A stretch of 34,832 nt of DNA from Hypsibius dujardini (lineage: Eukaryota; Tardigrada; Eutardigrada; Parachela; Hypsibiidae), in contig LRSR01003390.1 of NCBI GenBank assembly GCA_001579985.1, forward strand, positions 1-34,832, written 5' to 3'. A model generated the notes under the pieces. That model saw nothing but the letters and a program-made list of their open reading frames with translations. It made no database searches and was not told the DNA's origin. The position numbers were made by a program, and so were the translations under genes. The number at the start of each line of letters is the position of its first letter. Position 1 is the first letter of the stretch. This document shows positions 33,333 through 34,832 of this stretch, one piece after another.

Positions 33333-34832
33333 TCGTAATGCTCGCCTCCCAATACATGGGGAAGAACAATCATTCCATCCAACGCTTGACGCGATCACTG
33401 CTGCGGCCACCCTCATTCTCGACAGTATTTTCTCACACCACCCCCCACTGTTGTGTTTTTCCCTCGCTCGTGCGCGCGCGCTCTCTCTCTCTCTTTCTTC
33501 GGGATATTCTGTTTTGTTTTTGCAAAAGATGACGATGCCGCCGCCTTTCCCCCTTTTCTCAGCTTTGTTCTGGAAATTTTACATCTTCATTTAAATTTAA
33601 ATTTTTATGTCTTTTGCCGAGGACGACCCTTTTGCGGGGCGTTTGGTGATGGAGAACCGTGTTGTTTCACATTTGCAGTCGCTTCTTGCCGATTTCCTGC
33701 CATTGATTTTATATTGCTTTGCACGATCTGTCTTTCCTGGGCCGCAGCGCCTTGATGCTGCAGTTTCTACCTGGACATGTACCATAGACTCCCTTTTCCG
33801 TAGTGGAAAAACGACAATAATGTGCACTTTCGTGAAATCCCACTTTCATCATTTCCCACTTTCAAGGGATGATTTCCAAGGCGGAAACTCGAATCATTTT
33901 AATACTTCTTTTTTTGGATAGTCTTATTTACAAGGATTATGAATATAGCGGCATAGCTCAGCGCTGAGGTCCCAAGAAGATTTGTATGATGCAGAGTGTC
34001 CGTTTTGAAAATCATCCCGTGTTAGATCCGCAGTTATTAGGGATAGCAAAGCTAGATTTGCATAGGAAGGCTAAAAAACTAGGCTAATTTTACAATTTTA
34101 TTTTGTTTAGAAAAAAGTGAATCAAAAGTTTTCATTACCAAAGATTTTTGTGGGGAAAAAACCAGGTGCATGCTAATTGGCGGAAAAATCGAAACTAAAA
34201 AATGATAAATAAGAGTCTTGGTTACGAAAAGAAAATCTGAAACTCATTAGTCAATAATTGTCAGCCGACTAATAACTAGTTTTAATTGTTGCCATTTCTA
34301 CCTTCGGTGAACCTCCTTCTCCCTAGTTAGCACTTCTGTCAGTCGCTCGACGGCTGTCGTGTTGTATTATAAGCAATCAAGGAAGCCTTCAGTCATGCCA
34401 TTAAATGCCGTATTATCGTGGAGATCCCCTCATTATTGGACTGCAAGGTAAAACGTTTAAGTTGACGCACTGGCAAAATCGCTTTTAAGCTGACGCAGCG
34501 AGGGAAACAGGGGGCGCATATGTCGCAACTGATGCGATGTGTGCAAACGAGCAAGTGGCGCCTCTACAGCTTAGAATCCGACAGTTTTTACAGCAAAATT
34601 TCTCCTTCTTTTTTCCCAGCACTCATATGCAGTCTGCAACTCGATTCCTACTTTTGATTGGGTAAAATCTTGTTACCAGGTCTTTTTTGGACGTTTTCAA
34701 AGTTTCAAATGTCAACTCTATTGGCAAATCGTGAAACAGCAGGAAAAATAAAAAGTGCGTCAACTTCAGCGTTTTACTTCGTACTGAAGGAAGCGCCACT
34801 GGCACGATTCGCGAAACGATTTCTGTATCCCG
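33333..34832. other. p85 3' UTR and downstream spacer
   Basis: Contains (CG)n and (CT)n at about 33473-33497 and ordinary AT-rich sequence. No AATAAA is seen near the stop; one lies inside the inverted-repeat element near 34747. An ORF of 104 codons at 33607-33921 matches nothing I know and is treated as chance. Confidence 0.5.
34445..34780. mobile_element. Terminal-inverted-repeat element, non-autonomous
   Basis: Left end 34445-34471 (GTAAAACGTTTAAGTTGACG core) is matched in reverse complement by 34754-34780 (CGTCAACTTCAGCGTTTTAC), about 26 bases with three or four mismatches. The interior is about 280 bases with no ORF. Fits a short DNA transposon remnant; no clear target duplication found. 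Confidence 0.6.

Noticed and set aside
33607-33921. 104-codon ORF after p85
   Set aside because: No domain, no splice context; probably 3' UTR.

Overview
This is a window of animal nuclear DNA, most likely from a flatworm (tapeworm or fluke type). Genes are split into many small exons with GT-AG introns. Introns and spacers are full of TCTG/CAGA and ATTG/TCAA tetranucleotide runs, and the proteins are clearly metazoan but divergent. The flatworm assignment is an inference from style, not proven by a marker.

Layout. (1) 655-5114 (+): the 3' part of an OCRL/INPP5B-type inositol polyphosphate 5-phosphatase, running off the left edge. (2) 5115-7594: spacer with two hairpin MITE-like elements. 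(3) 7595-12047 (+): a complete ITPK1 (inositol-tetrakisphosphate 1-kinase) in 7 exons. (4) 12348-17211: two diverged direct copies of the TIPRL 3' end (A and B) bracket about 4 kb. That block holds decayed sequence and a four-exon gene (15156-16552, +) for a DNA/RNA non-specific endonuclease with a hydrophobic glycine-rich C-terminus. (5) 17167-19401 (-): a complete TIPRL/TIP41 in 8 exons. (6) 19402-27463: long spacer with AT-rich tandem repeats, a family of short hairpins, CpG-rich stretches and a few unproven exons. (7) 27464-33332 (+): a p85-type PI3-kinase regulatory subunit (RhoGAP-like/BH, nSH2, iSH2, cSH2) in 13 exons. (8) 33333-34832: spacer with another terminal-inverted-repeat element.

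Three neighbours act on inositol lipids or inositol phosphates: a PI(4,5)P2/PIP3 5-phosphatase, an inositol phosphate kinase, and the adaptor of the kinase that makes PIP3. The fourth, TIPRL, regulates PP2A-type phosphatases and TOR signalling, downstream of PI3K. The most unusual part is the nuclease block inserted between ITPK1 and TIPRL. It is bracketed by long direct repeats, and copy A keeps a phase-compatible possible alternative last exon for TIPRL, which would put the nuclease gene antisense inside a TIPRL intron.

Exon boundaries were set by hand from reading frame, GT/AG sites, intron phase and remembered family conservation. Totals divide by three for ITPK1 (386 aa), TIPRL (313 aa), the nuclease (363 aa) and p85 (827 aa).
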